From: Ficedula albicollis
Lineage: Eukaryota; Chordata; Aves; Passeriformes; Muscicapidae
Direction of reading: 5' to 3'
DNA length: 64,000 nt
NCBI RefSeq assembly: GCF_000247815.1
Contig: NC_021677.1
Coordinates: 17,337,687 to 17,401,686 of the forward strand
The translations under genes and the position numbers were made by a program. Below, piece by piece: positions 40,863 through 54,290 of the stretch. The notes beneath the pieces are model-generated. The model was not told the origin of the DNA and ran no database searches. It saw only the letters and a list, made by a program, of their open reading frames with translations. Each line of letters starts with the position of its first letter. Positions within the stretch are counted from its first letter, which is position 1.

Positions 40863-43139
40863 AAGTCAGTTTTCTTCCAGTGCACTGGTGGAAAGCATAT
40901 ACTCCATTATATGCTGTGTTTGCTTCCAGTTGTGGAGGATGGGACTGTGACTAAAAATAGTCAATAGGCAGAATTATTGCGCAGTGTAGGAAATTATTTA
41001 GGACTGTGTGTGTCCATTTTCACCCAATCTTTACAATTTCTTCTCTGATTTTTCAGGTGAACTCATGGGGCAGAGAAATTGCTATAGATGCTTTGGCTAT
41101 TATTATAGGTTTTGCAATCTTTTTGTGTTTTCCCTTGCTCCTTTGGGGGCTGAACAGAATAAATTCTATGAGGAGACATGTTTGTGTATCACGAGTAGAT
41201 GAAGGCCCAGCAGTAGCAGAATCAGCATCCTTGGGCTGTGTAAGTTAGGGAAAAGATACCTGGGAGTGTTGTGTGTGACCACACTGAGAGACAGGAGCAG
41301 AGAGTAATTTATGCCATTTGTAAAACTGGCTCCCTAATCCCTATAGTTGTTAGAGTGATATTGAAGGAGGAAGGGTGGCAAAGCTCATTTGTGCCCATGG
41401 CAGCTACTCTGGGCTGATTTCCCCCTTGTTTATAGGTGCTGTTTCAGTTGCTGTGCTGGGAGCTTTTGTGTAAAACAAGTGGTTGTGTTATTTTTGCTCT
41501 TTTTGCTGTTTCATGTCTAAATGTGGAAAAACCTTTGTGCTAGTAATATTTTTCATTTTCCTCTCATTGAAACAACTGATCATCCTGGCTAAGTGAAAGC
41601 CAGTGTCTTTGTTTTGCACTAGAGCTGGAGTTACTGAGGAACCAGGTGGAGGTGTTTGGCACATGCAGACCACTTCTGCTAGCATAAGTAAATAGTCTCT
41701 TCATAAGTGACAAGCAGTCTGCCCTTACAAATACAATTGTATCACATCTTAAAACTTAATTCATCCAACTTAAAATGAGTCCTTCTTGGTTTTTTGAATC
41801 TGGATATATTGTGATGCAATTATCTGGAATTAACACTACAAAGTGTTTTATTTAATGATGCTTTTAGAATCACAGCACTAAATTGTTGTCTGTGGTATGA
41901 GGCTTTGCATCCTGCTCCTGCTTTTTAGCTCAGAACTTTCTGTTAAAATGAAATGGCATTTGCTGTTAGCTGGGAAGTGTTTTAGATCCACTTTCTGAGT
42001 CAAACAGCGGGTCAGGATTTTAAATTCCATCTAATTCCTCCTTTCTCCATTCACATCAACCCTAAAACTATGGTTGGTGTGAGGATGCAGTTGCACACAG
42101 ATGATTGGCTGAGTACACATATTGAAAGCCTGGTTTTGCAGTTTATTTACTATCTTTTAGCTCTGAGGGTTAAATTGTACCTTTAACATTTGCTTTTAAG
42201 GTTTGGAATTACTGCCTTTGATACAAGAGGGAATGATCAGTACTTTTTAAGAGGTGGTTTGTTGTTTTGTTTTTTGGTTTTTTTTTACTGAACCAGATTT
42301 GTAAATTGCTTTAGTAAGAGTTAAATAAATAAATAAAGTGGCAGGGAGAATAATCATCTTCCTCAGAATGAAATTTTCCTTTTATGTCTAGTACAGAGAG
42401 CTTAATCCTCTGAGCAAGGTCCCAGTTTTGTGTTCAGATTTCATCTTCTCTCCTTGGCTGCAGCAAGTGAGCTTATCTACCCATGTCTCTTAGGGTGGTG
42501 GGCAGGGTAGAGAAGGAGAGTGGTTGTGGCTGCTTGAAGGGGATGAGAGGGAGGGAATGGGGCAGAACAATTGCTTTCAGAAAAAATGCACTTCCTCCTT
42601 TTCTTCCTTTTGTAGGACCTGCAGAGAGATAGACTTAGCAAGACAAAACCCAAACCCCTGTGTTCCACAGTGATCCCTGTGTACTTTTGAGCATCATCTG
42701 TCTTGGAGCCTAGGACTGTGAAATATTTTGACAGGTTGTGCTCTGTCCTTGGCATATATATTTGTCAAAACTAAGGTGACTCTTCTGATGGCTTTCCCCA
42801 GTGCTTTTTAACAGAGCACTAAAAGTTATTAAGTGAACTTTGCAAATGACGATACGAATATTGTAAATACTTGTTGCCTTCCCAGGCACACAAATTAGTG
42901 TATAATCTGAGCTTCAAGTGTGTGCAGTATTAAACTCATCATGGACATGAGAAGAAATCATCAGAGGTATATGAGAAGCCCTTTCCTTCTCCTTCACAGG
43001 GGCCCTTGGTTGTTAGGGATAACTTCATTGGAAAAAAGGTACAATGGACAGTGTTCCAGAAAGCATTCAGCCTTAGACAGACCTGGCAGACAAAGAACAA
43101 AGAGGAAAGAAAAGATAAAATTACCTTTGCAATGCCAGG

Positions 43140-43768
43140 TGCTAAATCTGTCTCACAGTCAAATGGGAGCCAGGGCTTTTGATCCTGGGTGTCCTGGTGG
43201 GCATCAGGCACAGCATCACCAGCTGGGCAAGGGAGGGGATTGTCCTGCTCTGCTGTGAGCTGGGGCAGCCTCACCTCGAGTGCTTGGGGCAGTTCTGGGT
43301 GCCACAAGATAAGAAAGACATAAAGGTATTAGAAAGCATCTAAAGAAGGTGAAGGGTCTAGTGGGCAAGCCATACAAGGAGCAGCTGAGGCCACTTGGCT
43401 TGTTCAGCCTGAGAAGAGGAGGCTGAGTTACAACTTCCTCATGGGGGGAAGAGGAGGGGTGGACACTGATGGCCTGTCCCGGTGACAGGACCTGAGAGAA
43501 TGGCCTGAAGCTGTGTCAAGGGAGATTTAGGTTTGATATTAGGAAAAGTTTCTTCACCCAGAGCATGTTAAGGCACTGGAACAGGCTCCCTAGGGAAGTG
43601 ATAACAGCACCAAGCCTGACAGAGTTCCAGAATCATTTGGGCAAAACACCCTCAGGCACATGGTGTGACTCTTGGGACTGTGCTGTGCAGAGATATGAGT
43701 TGGGCTTCCATTATCCTTGTGTGTCCCTTCCAAGTGTGGATGTTCTATGGTTCTGTCTCCCACCCCGT
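43140..43768 (+). mobile_element. CR1 LINE 3' end, about 630 bases
   Basis: The best-preserved CR1 copy in the window, sense orientation. In order it shows 'gggcatcaggcacagcatca', 'ctgggcaagggaggggattg', 'gcagctgaggccacttggct', 'caggctccctagggaagtg', 'caccaagcctgacagagttc' and 'aggcacatggtgtgactct', ending in a 'tgttctatggttctgt' terminus typical of CR1. It is 5'-truncated: only the end of the pol region and the 3' UTR are present. ORFs on both strands across it (42920-43862) are repeat-derived. Confidence 0.95.
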
Positions 43769-46700
43769 GCTGGCTAGACCCTGCTGCTGAGTTGTACAAG
43801 CCAGAGCAAAAGTAGGGTCTCTTCATCACTGACACTGTGAGGGTCTTCTCAAAGTCACTCACTGCAGAAAAATGTGATGGCAGCAGCTTGGGGTTGTGTG
43901 TGTGTCAAAGTGGAGAGCACGCTGCCATTCTCAGTGGTTCTGTGAGAACTGATGAGTCCTTCTCCTCACCACCACACACTAAGAATAAAAAATGGCTTTG
44001 CTTGTAGATACGGAGACGAGTTGTTATGCAATGAATAAATGGAAATAGTAATTTGTACAGCATGCAATCAGGTGGAGGAGATAACTACTGCAATAAGTCA
44101 TAGAACCACAGAGAACAGCTGGATCTTTAAAAGGCCTGAATATTTTCCTACTCATGATGTCACTGATGATACACTTCAAAGGGAGCATAATGGTGTGTTA
44201 GTCCTCCTGTCATAAGGTGAATTGTTACTCCCCTGAGGCATCTTCTCTCCATCCCAGCCTGGTCTTTCTGCATGTTGTCTGGGTAAGCTGAAAGGACAAA
44301 AAGGAGCAGGATCTGTAGTGGATCATGTTTGCAAGGCTAACCTTGTGCTTTTTGAAGTTGCTTGTGTATGTGCTTCAGGGGATGTACGTCTCTCTTTCAA
44401 GACTGACATTTTGGTCTCTGTGTTTGATGTCTGAGTCAAACTGCTGGTCAGCTTTCATTTCCAAGCTGTTTTCTCTGTAAGTGAAAGCTTTTTTGCTATT
44501 TTATTTTTCTGCTGACATTCAATCACTGTTGGTGTTCAGGGACCATTGCTGCTTAAAGATCCCACTGGCCCCATTTTGCCACTGACTTGCATGTCTGGGA
44601 GCCCATTTGTTTTCAAGGATTTTTGTTGTTTCTAATTAAAACAGAATTTAACAGTGCAGTTCAGCTTGACTGCAGCTCTTTTGATGAATCTCAAATGAAA
44701 GCATAATTCTGCTTCATCTCATGTAGGCTCAACAAGAATAGGAGGAATCAAAAAAGTAGTAATGCCTTTTTTTCCCATCCTGCAGGAAGTTTAAAACCAT
44801 TATTTAGAAAGGAAGAGTAGATGTTGGTTCTGCACAATGAAAAGGAAAACATTTCTGAGAACAGAGCTATGCCATGAAGTTGTGTAGCTTAGCCAGTTTT
44901 TATTGATAATGCTATTTTTGTAATAAAAAGGGATTTTAAGGTTATTTGCACAGACAGCATTAAATAACTCACTTGGGGCTTTTCTGGAAGTAAATAGTAG
45001 CGTCTGAAAGAATTTATTTCTAATTTTAGAGCAACCCCAAAATAATGAAAGCTTTGTTTCTTGTGAAGCATTCTACAGTGCAGGTGTCAGGCACTTAAAT
45101 GTGGGCAGTTTCTTCATGGTGGTGGGGATATGTTACTCTGACTGCACCCACTAACAGAGCAGGAGGAGAACGGCTTGACTCCTGTGCATGAAAATGGTTT
45201 TGAATTTCTGGCTGTACTGGAGTGGTCTGGAAATGCAGCACTGAAAGCAGCAGCACCTGGTAAGCTCTTGGAGTATCTCTCTATGCAGTGCTTTTCTTTC
45301 ACTGTAAGACTTTGCCTTCTGCCAGACAGTAAAACCTGTGATGCTCAGCTGAAAGGATTCCATTAACAGCCCATCAAATGTGCATCACCCTGAGGGAGGA
45401 TGTTTGGTGTAGCTTCCAGAGTAGCTGTGTCCTGATAAATGTCTCAATCTTTTGCCATTATTATTGGAATTGAAGTTGTGGCAAGGAAAACTTGACTTAC
45501 TTATGAAGAGACAAGATTATAAAATAATTTATTTAGAAAGAAGCTGAAAAGCTTATTTTTATTTAATGAGTCATGGATAGTTCTGCAGATTATCAGAATA
45601 ATTCCTTCCTGTGTTTACCTAAGTAACACATTTTTCTTCAAGCTATTTTGCACCTCAAATGTTTTGTCCATTAAAATGATTCTGTGTTTTGGTTTTGTTA
45701 CTTTTACATAAAGAAGCATTTGTAAGCATGTGTAGTTAGTATTTGTAAAGACTGTCTGTATAAAATAGGTGTTCAAGTATGGAATAGCACACGAACAAAT
45801 CAAAGTAGTTGAAAAAAGGCTCTTGGTAAATGGAAGAAAATTTCATTAATCAAATCTGTATTGTTTCAAGGACTGGCCTGTAGATCTTACAAAGGAGTTT
45901 GAATATTATTTATTTATTTTAAACTTTATCTCACTGCAGACCGTACAATTTTCTGGCCATATGGGCCACTAGTGGAGGAAGGACAAACATTCACAGAGTT
46001 CTGGGACCTTCATTCCTTTAGAAATTTAAATCCGAGCTACTGATATTCTTGTAGGTAAAAAGCTTGGGGGAGGAGGAATGGGAGACAGGACAAGCAGACT
46101 GCAGCTGCAAATTGAGTTTTGCATATTCAGGAGTTAATACATGGGTTATGTGTGTGTGAATGACACCAAATGCTGTGGTTGTAATCCCCTTTTAATAAAG
46201 GGATTGACTTGCAGTACAAAATTACTTACATAATTCTGCATGCTGTATTATCTGTTCCAGGGAGTTTGAAGCCTTATGTGTTTGCTAGCCCTCAGAACCT
46301 CCTTACTTTATTACACTAACTGCAGAAATTGCTTTTCTGAAATGTTATTTGTGGATATCAGGAACTGAAAGTACTTTGTCCCATACTGATGGCCCTGTAG
46401 ATGCCATGGGTCAGAGAAACATGAGGCTGTCTCAGGTAAACCTCTGGCCAAAATGGATCCCAATGGTAGTTTGCATTTTGAGATCTGACAAAATAATGGA
46501 GAATTTCTGTGAGTGTATTGGTTTTGCAACTACTGTCTTGGGCCCACGTGTAAATATTGTAATGGGAATGACAGTGCCCACATGCTACCTGTGTCAGAGT
46601 GGTGCCCACTGGCACAGAGCAGGACAGGGTATCCACCAGCCTGTGCTGAGGTCCCTGCTGAAAGAGCCTCAGGCAGCTGCTTGGTGTTTTGCTTTATTGG

Positions 46701-47850
46701 GTTTTACCTCAGCACTAATTCCACCATTCTAGTTTTGATTCATCTCTAGATTTGTGTGTTTACACACAGACTGTAAGCTTATTTCTTTCATTTTTTGCAA
46801 GAACTACATTTTGCTCCTGTGGTGTAATGCCTGACCATTGTTTGATATATGAGCTTGCCTAGAAAGGTAAATTCAAGTTTGTCTGTAGAGAAGCTGATGT
46901 GGCTCTGACTCCTGACAGAGAGGTTTCAGTGTGCCAGCCCTCAGGGGTGAGAGGAGAGGAGCAGGTGTGGTTCCAGCAGAAAGCTTGGACTGAAGAGAAG
47001 GATGCAGAGAAAGAAGACAGAAGAACTCTGTAATCTGGGAAGGTCTGGTTGCTAAAGACAGTGTAACAAGCCACACTCCATGTGATCTCACAGGCCTGCT
47101 TCAGGGGGCAGCAGTGCTTGCACTACAGATCTGTAAGAAGCAAGTGGCATTTCAGCACCCTGTGGGTACTTCCTGGCTCCTTTCCAGAAGAGAGGTCCTG
47201 AAACAGGACCTTCATTTGCTGCTGACCATTTTCCCAGTCACCATCTCTTTTACTGTTGGGTCTAGTGGAAAGCCTCAATATTATGAAAATCTAAAAATCT
47301 CAACTAAAAGCTTTCCTGGTAACTCCCAACCCACCCCAAGTTGTTCTGGATCTAAAGTGATCCTTCTGAAATACAAGAGGAAAGTGTCTGACTAGATGAC
47401 CACTGTCTCTGTTAGGTAGAAAATGATTTTTCAGAAAATCTTATTCTGGATACATGTCCAGCTTATTATGCATTTTAGCCTAATTTTTAAGCAAAAGCTA
47501 TCTTAGCTGAATGCTTTTAAAAATAATGGAATGGAAAGTCAGAGAGATCAAGTTCCAGACATGCTGCTGGTCCTGCTACCTTTAAAACTGTTTATCTTTC
47601 TCTTTACCAATAGTGTAGCATTATTAGAGTCGTGTGAATCCTTCTGTGATCATCTTTCTAATTCCTAATCTGGCATTTCAAGGCCAGGAGAGAGGTGAGC
47701 TTTTGTCCTTCAGAGGTAAACCTGTGAAATTTGGGTCTAGACAACTGGAAGGGGATGTGACTGTGGGGATACATGGGCTGCTTTAAAATTAATAGATTTA
47801 TTACACAATTCTCCTGCTAGTTTGGGGATATTTGCTTTTATCTAATACTG

Positions 47851-47927
47851 CTCTCTCTCTCTGTATATATATGTGTGTGTGTATATATATGTGTGTGTGT
47901 ATATATATACATATATATATATATATT
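47851..47927. repeat. Compound microsatellite (CT)(TA)(TG)(TA)(TG)(TA)
   Basis: Six CT units pass into alternating blocks of TA and TG dinucleotides up to a long final TA run. All the alternating purine-pyrimidine part could adopt Z-form or cruciform structure. It is likely to vary in length. Confidence 0.95.
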
Positions 47928-49139
47928 AGTGGGAAAATGTTTATCTTCTGTGCACTGTTTAGAATTTCTCAGTCAAACAGAAGTACTTAAGATTAAGACC
48001 TTAATATTTAATAAGCTCTCAATTGTTAGAGAGCAGTGAGCCTGCCAGTGTGAGATTGGGCTGGCAGCTCAGTGGATTAATGGAAACATAGAGCTCAATT
48101 TAAAAGCCCTGAATGATAATCTTTAAATGTGCTTAGGTATTGTGGTTGTGCAGTTTCTCTGGGGAATCATCATATTCTTTGCTTCAAAAATTTCACTGAA
48201 GACTTAACTGAAACTACAGCTCAACTTTGCCTACTGGGAAATCTACTTTCATTCCTGGGGCTTATATTCCTTCTGTGTACATCTGTACACCCAGAGTGTG
48301 AGTCCTTGTGGGTTTTCACTTATAATATTTTTGCTGCAGGAACAGTTTTACGCAGACTTGAAAAACAAAAACTGCAGAGTTGAGCAACTTTCCTATCTGA
48401 ACAGAGCTTACTTAGGCTTTCAAACAAGCAAATGTTGCTATTTGAAAATACTGAAGTAAAAACTACATGGATGTTTGTGATTTGTGATCTCAATGAAGTA
48501 GACAGAGGGAATCAGGATTTTTCTAACTCCTGTATGTGAAATTCTCTGGTGTTTTAGGTTGATGTAACCCATTTCAATAGTACTTCATTCTCTGATAGAG
48601 ATCTGTGTAGTCCCACTGCAATGATAGTGTAGACACAGTGTGGTGCATTCTGGGATGTCCTCAGACAGATTGAAAAGCTTGAGAATTATAGGAGATTGCT
48701 TTTTCTCATTTCTATAAGAACTTGCCAGTCTGAAAGGTGTCTAGACTTTGAGTTGCTTTAGTTGTGTATACATTTCTGGGGATTACCTCAATTTCAATTT
48801 AATTTGCCATTTCACTTCATGCTATAAAGCTTTCAGGGAATCTTTCATTTCAGTGAGAGCCCACTAAATGAAAATGAAAATGAAATAAGCTTGCATCATC
48901 AGCACTGAGAGTGGTGGTGTTATCCTGAATTTCTCTTAATACTTCAGCAGAGGTGCTTGTGCACGTAAGGCACCAGCGTGCTCAGTCTTCAGCACTAGAT
49001 CTAACTGTGTAGCTGAATACTCCCATGTTCTGTGCAGTTGCACTGATAGTAAGAAAGCTTCTTCAGTTGCAGGATACTGTGCTCCATGTAACAGTGACAG
49101 AATAGCTGTGACAGATCACCTGTGACATGTTGAGCTCTT

Positions 49140-50365
49140 TTAAACTGTAAAATGGTTTGGGTTGAAAATGACCCTAAAGATGATCTAGTTCCAACCCCTT
49201 GGCTGTGAGCTGGGGACACCTCTCCTCTAGATCAGGTTGCTCAGTCCCCTTCAGCGTGGCCTTCCAGGGATGGGGCATCCCAACTCTCTCAGACTCATCC
49301 TCATAGGAGATGTGCTCCAGCCCTCTGAGCATCTTTGTGGCCTCCTCTGGATCTGCTCCAGCAGGTCCATGTCCTTTTATGTCAGGGGCCCCAGAGCTGG
49401 ATGCAGTACTGCAGGTAGAGTGGAGTAGAGAATCAGTCTCAACTTGCTGACTGCTCTGCTTTTCTTTCTGGGATACAAGAGTACATTGCCAGGTCCTGTT
49501 GTCCTTCTTGTCAACAGCACTGAACCCCTTCTCATCAACGCTGCTCTCAGTCCTGTACTTGTATTTGTGTTTGCCCAGCCTGTCAGGATTTCCCTGACTC
49601 AGGCACAGGACATTGTGCTTGGCTTGTTGAACTTCCTGAAGTTCCCATGGGCCCATGCCTCCAGCCTATCCAGGCCCCTCAGGATGGCATCCCTTCCCTC
49701 CAGCATGTTGACTGCATCTCATAGCTTGGTGTTGTCTGCAGACTTGCTGAAGGTGACTCCATCCCACTGCCCACACTGCTGACAAAGATGTTGCACAGTG
49801 CTGGTCCCAACATCCTCCTGGACCCCCAGGGAACACCATCTTCTCTGGTCTCCTCTTGGACTTGGAGAGTGACCATCCAGCGGGTTGCTTTGGTTGCTTA
49901 TCCGCTGAGTGGTCCATCCATCAAACCAATGCCTCTCCAGTTTAGAGACAAGGCTGTGGTGCAGGACAGTGTCAAGCTTTGTACAAGTCCAGGTAGGTTA
50001 TGTCAGTCACTCTTCCCTTATCCACCTCTGTAAGCCCATCAGAGGTGGTCTCTGGATTTATCAGGCGTGATTTTCACTTAGTGAAACCATGTTGGCTATC
50101 CCCAGACATATCCTTATTTTCCATATGCCTTAGCATATTTTCCAGGAGGATGTGCTCCATGATTTTGCTGAGCAGTGAGATGAGACTGATGGGCCTGTAC
50201 TTCTCCAGGTATCCCACTTCTCCCCTTATAAAAATGGGGGTTATGTTCTCCCTTTTCCAGTCAGTGGGAACTTTACTGCACTGCTATATATCTCAAATAT
50301 GATGGATAGTGGCTCAGCTACTTCATCCAGCAGTTCCCTCAGGACCTGCAGATGTATTGCTTCAT
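49140..50365 (-). mobile_element. CR1 LINE, 5'-truncated, antisense, about 1.2 kb
   Basis: A longer CR1 copy on the minus strand. Its 3' tip is at about 49145 ('aaaatggtttgggttgaaaa' in complement). Going up in coordinate it passes through the 3' UTR and back into the reverse-transcriptase gene. Diagnostic words in complement include 'gtccatccatcaaaccaatg', 'gacagtgtcaagctttgta' and 'aaaccatgttggctatcccc'. The ORF1 region and the start of ORF2 are absent. The point of truncation near 50365 is approximate, because the next 100 bases are ambiguous. Confidence 0.93.
49270..50365 (-). pseudogene. Decayed CR1 ORF2 reverse transcriptase remnant
   Basis: On the minus strand the CR1 copy still carries recognisable pieces of the ORF2 reverse transcriptase. 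The part corresponding to the catalytic FADD box reads SADN followed by TKL and a TGA stop (around 49725-49745), so the second catalytic Asp is lost. Further on, pieces resembling the thumb and C-terminal region appear (for example TKMLRGLEHISYED). They lie in a frame that stays open for 160 codons (49174-49656), but it does not join to the palm. Stops and frameshifts rule out a working enzyme. It is a fossil of a non-LTR retrotransposon. Confidence 0.88.
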
Positions 50366-51945
50366 CCTCAGCATTTTTCAATAATGTTTAAATTGCATAT
50401 AAATCCAAGGCCACTCCCGGGATTGATCTCCTGCTAGGCTGGAAGAACTGAAATTTGGAGGATGTAAGAGAAATCAGTGTCTGTACCTTTTATAGCTGTT
50501 CATCATCTGAGTATTCCTGTGTTCTTCACTAGCTTAGTGAACATGCTGCACCTAGGAGGGGAATGGATGGGATTGCAGTCTGAAGAGAACAGGACAGCAG
50601 CTGGAACAGGACACAGGGCCTGTTCTAAATGGGTTCACCACATTTCATGGGATGCTGCTCTAACTTTGTACTTTACAGTGGGGAAAACCAGTCTGCTCAA
50701 GTCTCTTGTCCATTCCGAGTCTTCTCTCTTAATCCTCATTTATGTTTTTTTCATACCTGCCATTTTTATTTTCCCTTTTCTTCCTCACCTTTCCTTGTGC
50801 TGATATTTGGATAAACTGGAGTCCTGTGGCACCCATAGCACAGATTTCTTGCATTGGAATATTTTGGTTTGGAGAAGAACATATGCACATAGATTTTTTG
50901 AATGTACATTAACCCTTGATTCCATCAGGAACAAGAGAGTGTGATTTGCAGCAAGCTTTTAATTGTGCCAGTTTTTCCTGTGATAATTCTTCTTTGAAAC
51001 CTGTGAGCACTTATTTCAAAGGACCTTTTGATAATGAACATGTTTTGTGTCAGGGTAACCAGCTGTGGTGCACAGTGAGGAATAAGAAGGTGTTTAATAG
51101 GGATGAACTTCAATGCACGGACTTCACAGGGAGATTTAAAACTTCAATTTTTATTAGCACCAAATATCAAGCAAGTTCCATGACAACAAGCTGTACTTCC
51201 AAGCTGGTGAATTACTTTGTTTAGGGAAAGTGAGTTATTAATTATATGACACATCAATTCAGTCTATGCAATCTTTTGTGTTTGCATTTGCAAATCCATA
51301 ATTCCTTCTGTTGTGCACAGGTCTGAGTCCACAATTTCTGTCCTTCCCCCAAAAGTTGGAGTGTTTTCAGTCATGAGGTTTTGAAGCAACTCTGCCCTTA
51401 AGAGACCATAACTTAGCTGCTCACCAGAATAATCAAAGCACCTCTGTCTTCTAGGGGATATATTTCTATTTCTAACATATTTGTGTTTCTATTCTAACAT
51501 ATCCAGTTCCTGCAGCTGAGCTTACAACATGAAGAATTCACCCAAAGAGCTTGACTTGTACTTCCATACAGCCTCCCTGTTCAACTAATGGCAGCTTGGC
51601 TTTCAAATGAAATTAACACAGGGGCCATCGGTGGGGAGGGAGACAGGGAGGGAGGCTGTGTGGTGTTCTGAGATTGTAACTAAACTGTTGGTGACTTTGT
51701 GATAAGAGACCTGGTGTTGGATTATAGAGTGAGAGGTGGGGTTCCAAAAAAGCATTAGAATCAGCACCATGCAGGAGTGCTCTTTTCCTGGAGTATTTGC
51801 AAATGCTTCATCCTAATTGAGTCTGCAAACAGCTCTAACTCCCTTAAGGGAGTGAGAGGGTTTGCTCCTTGAGAAATGACAGCCTGAAAATGAGAGAACT
51901 GAGAGTTACACAAATACATTTTTACACTTTTTTTTTTTTTTATAG

Positions 51946-52032
51946 AAGGTATCTTGGACAGTTGGGCTGCCACAGTACAAGTTGTGGGGATGCATATGCT
52001 GCCCCAGTCACCTTAAGAGTGTGTGGATGCAG
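51946..52032 (+). other. Exon-like segment with strong splice signals
   Basis: An 87-base segment follows a tract of 13 T and TATAG, and ends at AG|GTGAGC, a near-ideal donor. One frame is open throughout for exactly 29 codons (KVSWTVGLPQYKLWG... to ...SVWMQ). I do not recognise the peptide. It lies on the strand opposite TSPAN4 and 16 kb past the CHID1 poly(A) signal. It could be an exon of a non-coding RNA, an alternative CHID1 tail exon, or chance. Confidence 0.3.
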
Positions 52033-52520
52033 GTGAGCCTTTCCAAAGAACAACAAATGCATCATTTCTAAGGTGAGGCATTTTTTTACCTCAATATCTT
52101 GGGTGCTTATTATTCAAGGTGAGATATAATATCAGAATCAGTTAATTGCATCTGTGGCTGATACAATAACACTGAACAAGTTTCCAAGGTAAAGTGGAAA
52201 AAGAATCCCTGCAGCATTAGTCTGCCTGGAGCATGCTAAACAGCCAGTGACAGTTCTGCTTAATAGCAGTGCTTGTCTAGCCATTTGCAGGCTTACATCA
52301 AGGAACTGAGGACATTAAGAGCAACTCAGATTCAGTCACTACATAGGTCCAGAACCAGGCTGCATGAATTACTCAGTCACAGTCCTTATTCTGCTCTGTT
52401 CAGTAGAGACTGTGGCCTCCTACATCACTATTAACTGAATTTTGTAAAGCCACGTAACATGTCTTACCATTGGGCACTAAAATTTATACAAACAATGAAT
52501 CCCCTCCACATTTGACACAC

Positions 52521-52546
52521 TGGGACTGGGACTGGGACTGTGACTG
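52521..52546. repeat. (TGGGAC)n short tandem repeat
   Basis: Three perfect TGGGAC units, then TGTGAC and TGAC. The minus strand of this tract yields a short SQSQSQSQ peptide that is not a gene. Confidence 0.9.
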
Positions 52547-53989
52547 ACCACTTATTTTTGTGAGTAGAACAGCAGATTTAAATGGTAGAGGTGGAAGGGC
52601 TGGAGCAGTGATGGACTTAAGCTTTAGGGCCAAAGAAGGGCATTTGTGGAGGAGGGAGATGATGAAATGCATCTGAATAGACTTCGAGAAACCAGTTCCT
52701 GAAATCCCTGTATTTCTCCAGTAATTTTTAGTCTATCTTCAGGATGAATGTTTTATACCTGAAACTCTTGTCACTGTCAGTATGAGACACAGACACATAA
52801 GCAATATACATTAAGAGTTTAGAATTTTTCATGCTGTACTTTGCTTTCTACAGATTTTTGTTTTCTGTGTATTTAACTATATACAATTACATGTTTTATT
52901 TTGTTGCCTGTGATTTGAACTGTACTTTGTAATAGCAGTACCATGGGAATATAAGAGGAAGTTTACAGTGGATAATTATCCCATCCTTTCAAATTATTCT
53001 TTAATTGCAAGTACAGGGAAGTCTCTGTTAAGCAATTCTGTAGTAACAAAATATTCTGCTCTGCCTAAATGATTTCTGCATAAAAGATACCAGGGATTTG
53101 TTTGAGGAGTAGGTTCAACTGATCAGCTATTTCTTCATTAAAAACCCTCATCCTAAGATACAGAACTTCTGTTTAGCTGTCTAACACACACTGGTGTAGA
53201 TTTGGTAGTGAAAGTTTTCTGGCTGTTGGAGGGAGGAATGTAAGCAGAGCTATTCTTGCAGGTCAGCAAACCCAGGATTTCTAGTGAACAGACAGTATTT
53301 CCATAGAGAAGCAGTTTATTGCAGGGGGAGACAAGGAAGCAAGGCTTAGGGTATAGTGACCTACCATAGGCAACTACTGTGACTTCAGAAAAAACAGCCT
53401 TTCAAATGGCATTTGCCATATTATGTCATGTCATATTAATGTCAGATTTCTTATTTGTTTGAGGTTTTCAGCATGGTAAGATAAGAAACATAGGGCTCTG
53501 TGTTTCACACTTTTGATGTGTCAAGACAAAACTTTGAATGAAGCTTCAGAAGCTGCCCTTAAATTTCTTTGAAAATTATTGCCATGCAAATAGAAAGTAC
53601 TTTGTTTTACAAAGCCAGAATAATCAGCTAGGCCTGATATTTCCAGGTTGTTAAGTGTGCTTTGGAAAAACAGCCGGATGTGGGGTGAAATATTCATCTA
53701 GTTGATGATTAAAGTAGGAACAGCTCTGTCTATGCCAACGTGTAGTACAAAAGCAAAGACAACTGGGCTAGCTACTGGGGGAAGAAGGTACACTGGGCTT
53801 AGTTGTTTGAAACAACGGGATCTTGAAAATCAATAGAGTACTCAATTACCCAGGGTTAAGCTCTAGTGGAAAGGCAAATTAAGTTGTAAAGGTAATATTG
53901 CTGCTGTGAGCCACATATTTCTGTAAGCATCATTAAGTTATTGTTCCTAAAGTATAGAACCAATGGTGAGTAAATGAAATAGAAAGGCG

Positions 53990-54290
53990 ACATGTTACAA
54001 TCCATATAAGAAGGATTCTTTTAAATGCAACATGAAGAAATTGTGGAATTCACTGCTGTATTGCAAGACTAAAGTGTAAAGTTTCACAAAGTCAGAAAGG
54101 GATTAAAGATAGACGTGGCTGATGAGACCATCTAGTGGTGCGCTTAATGGGATGAAGACAATTCAAGTAATGCAAATACCTCTCCTAAACTTAGGGAGCT
54201 GTAAGAAACTTCCACTAAAGGTGTGGATTATCCCTTATGATGCTTCCTGCAACAACCTCTAAAACCTCTGGGTCTCTACTTCTCCCATTA
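53990..54290 (+). mobile_element. Ancient CR1-type relic (3' end)
   Basis: A weakly conserved segment with the layout of an old amniote CR1 3' end. It has 'gaaattgtggaattcactgc', then 'cagaaagggattaaagatag', then 'ggctgatgagaccatctag', then 'gtgtggattatccctta' and 'tgcttcctgcaacaacctct'. The order is right, but divergence is much higher than in the other copies. I cannot set exact ends. Confidence 0.55.

Noticed and set aside
41006..41248. 80-codon ORF with a hydrophobic segment after a TTTTTCAG site
   Set aside because: Looks like a membrane helix by composition, but no donor site follows in frame and no family is recognised.
42920..43862. Several ORFs of 70-122 codons
   Set aside because: All overlap, or lie beside, the CR1 copy at 43140-43768 and reflect it.
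44098..44150. Possible CR1 tip ('tcatagaaccacagagaaca')
   Set aside because: Only about 20 bases resemble CR1; the rest does not follow the family.
45942..46047. Exon-like segment between CACTGCAG and GTAAAA
   Set aside because: All frames carry a stop, the donor is weak and nothing is recognised.
46349..46749. Overlapping ORFs of 78-127 codons on both strands
   Set aside because: I considered a repeat or gene origin. No family could be recalled with confidence, and the two strands are open equally, which suggests chance.
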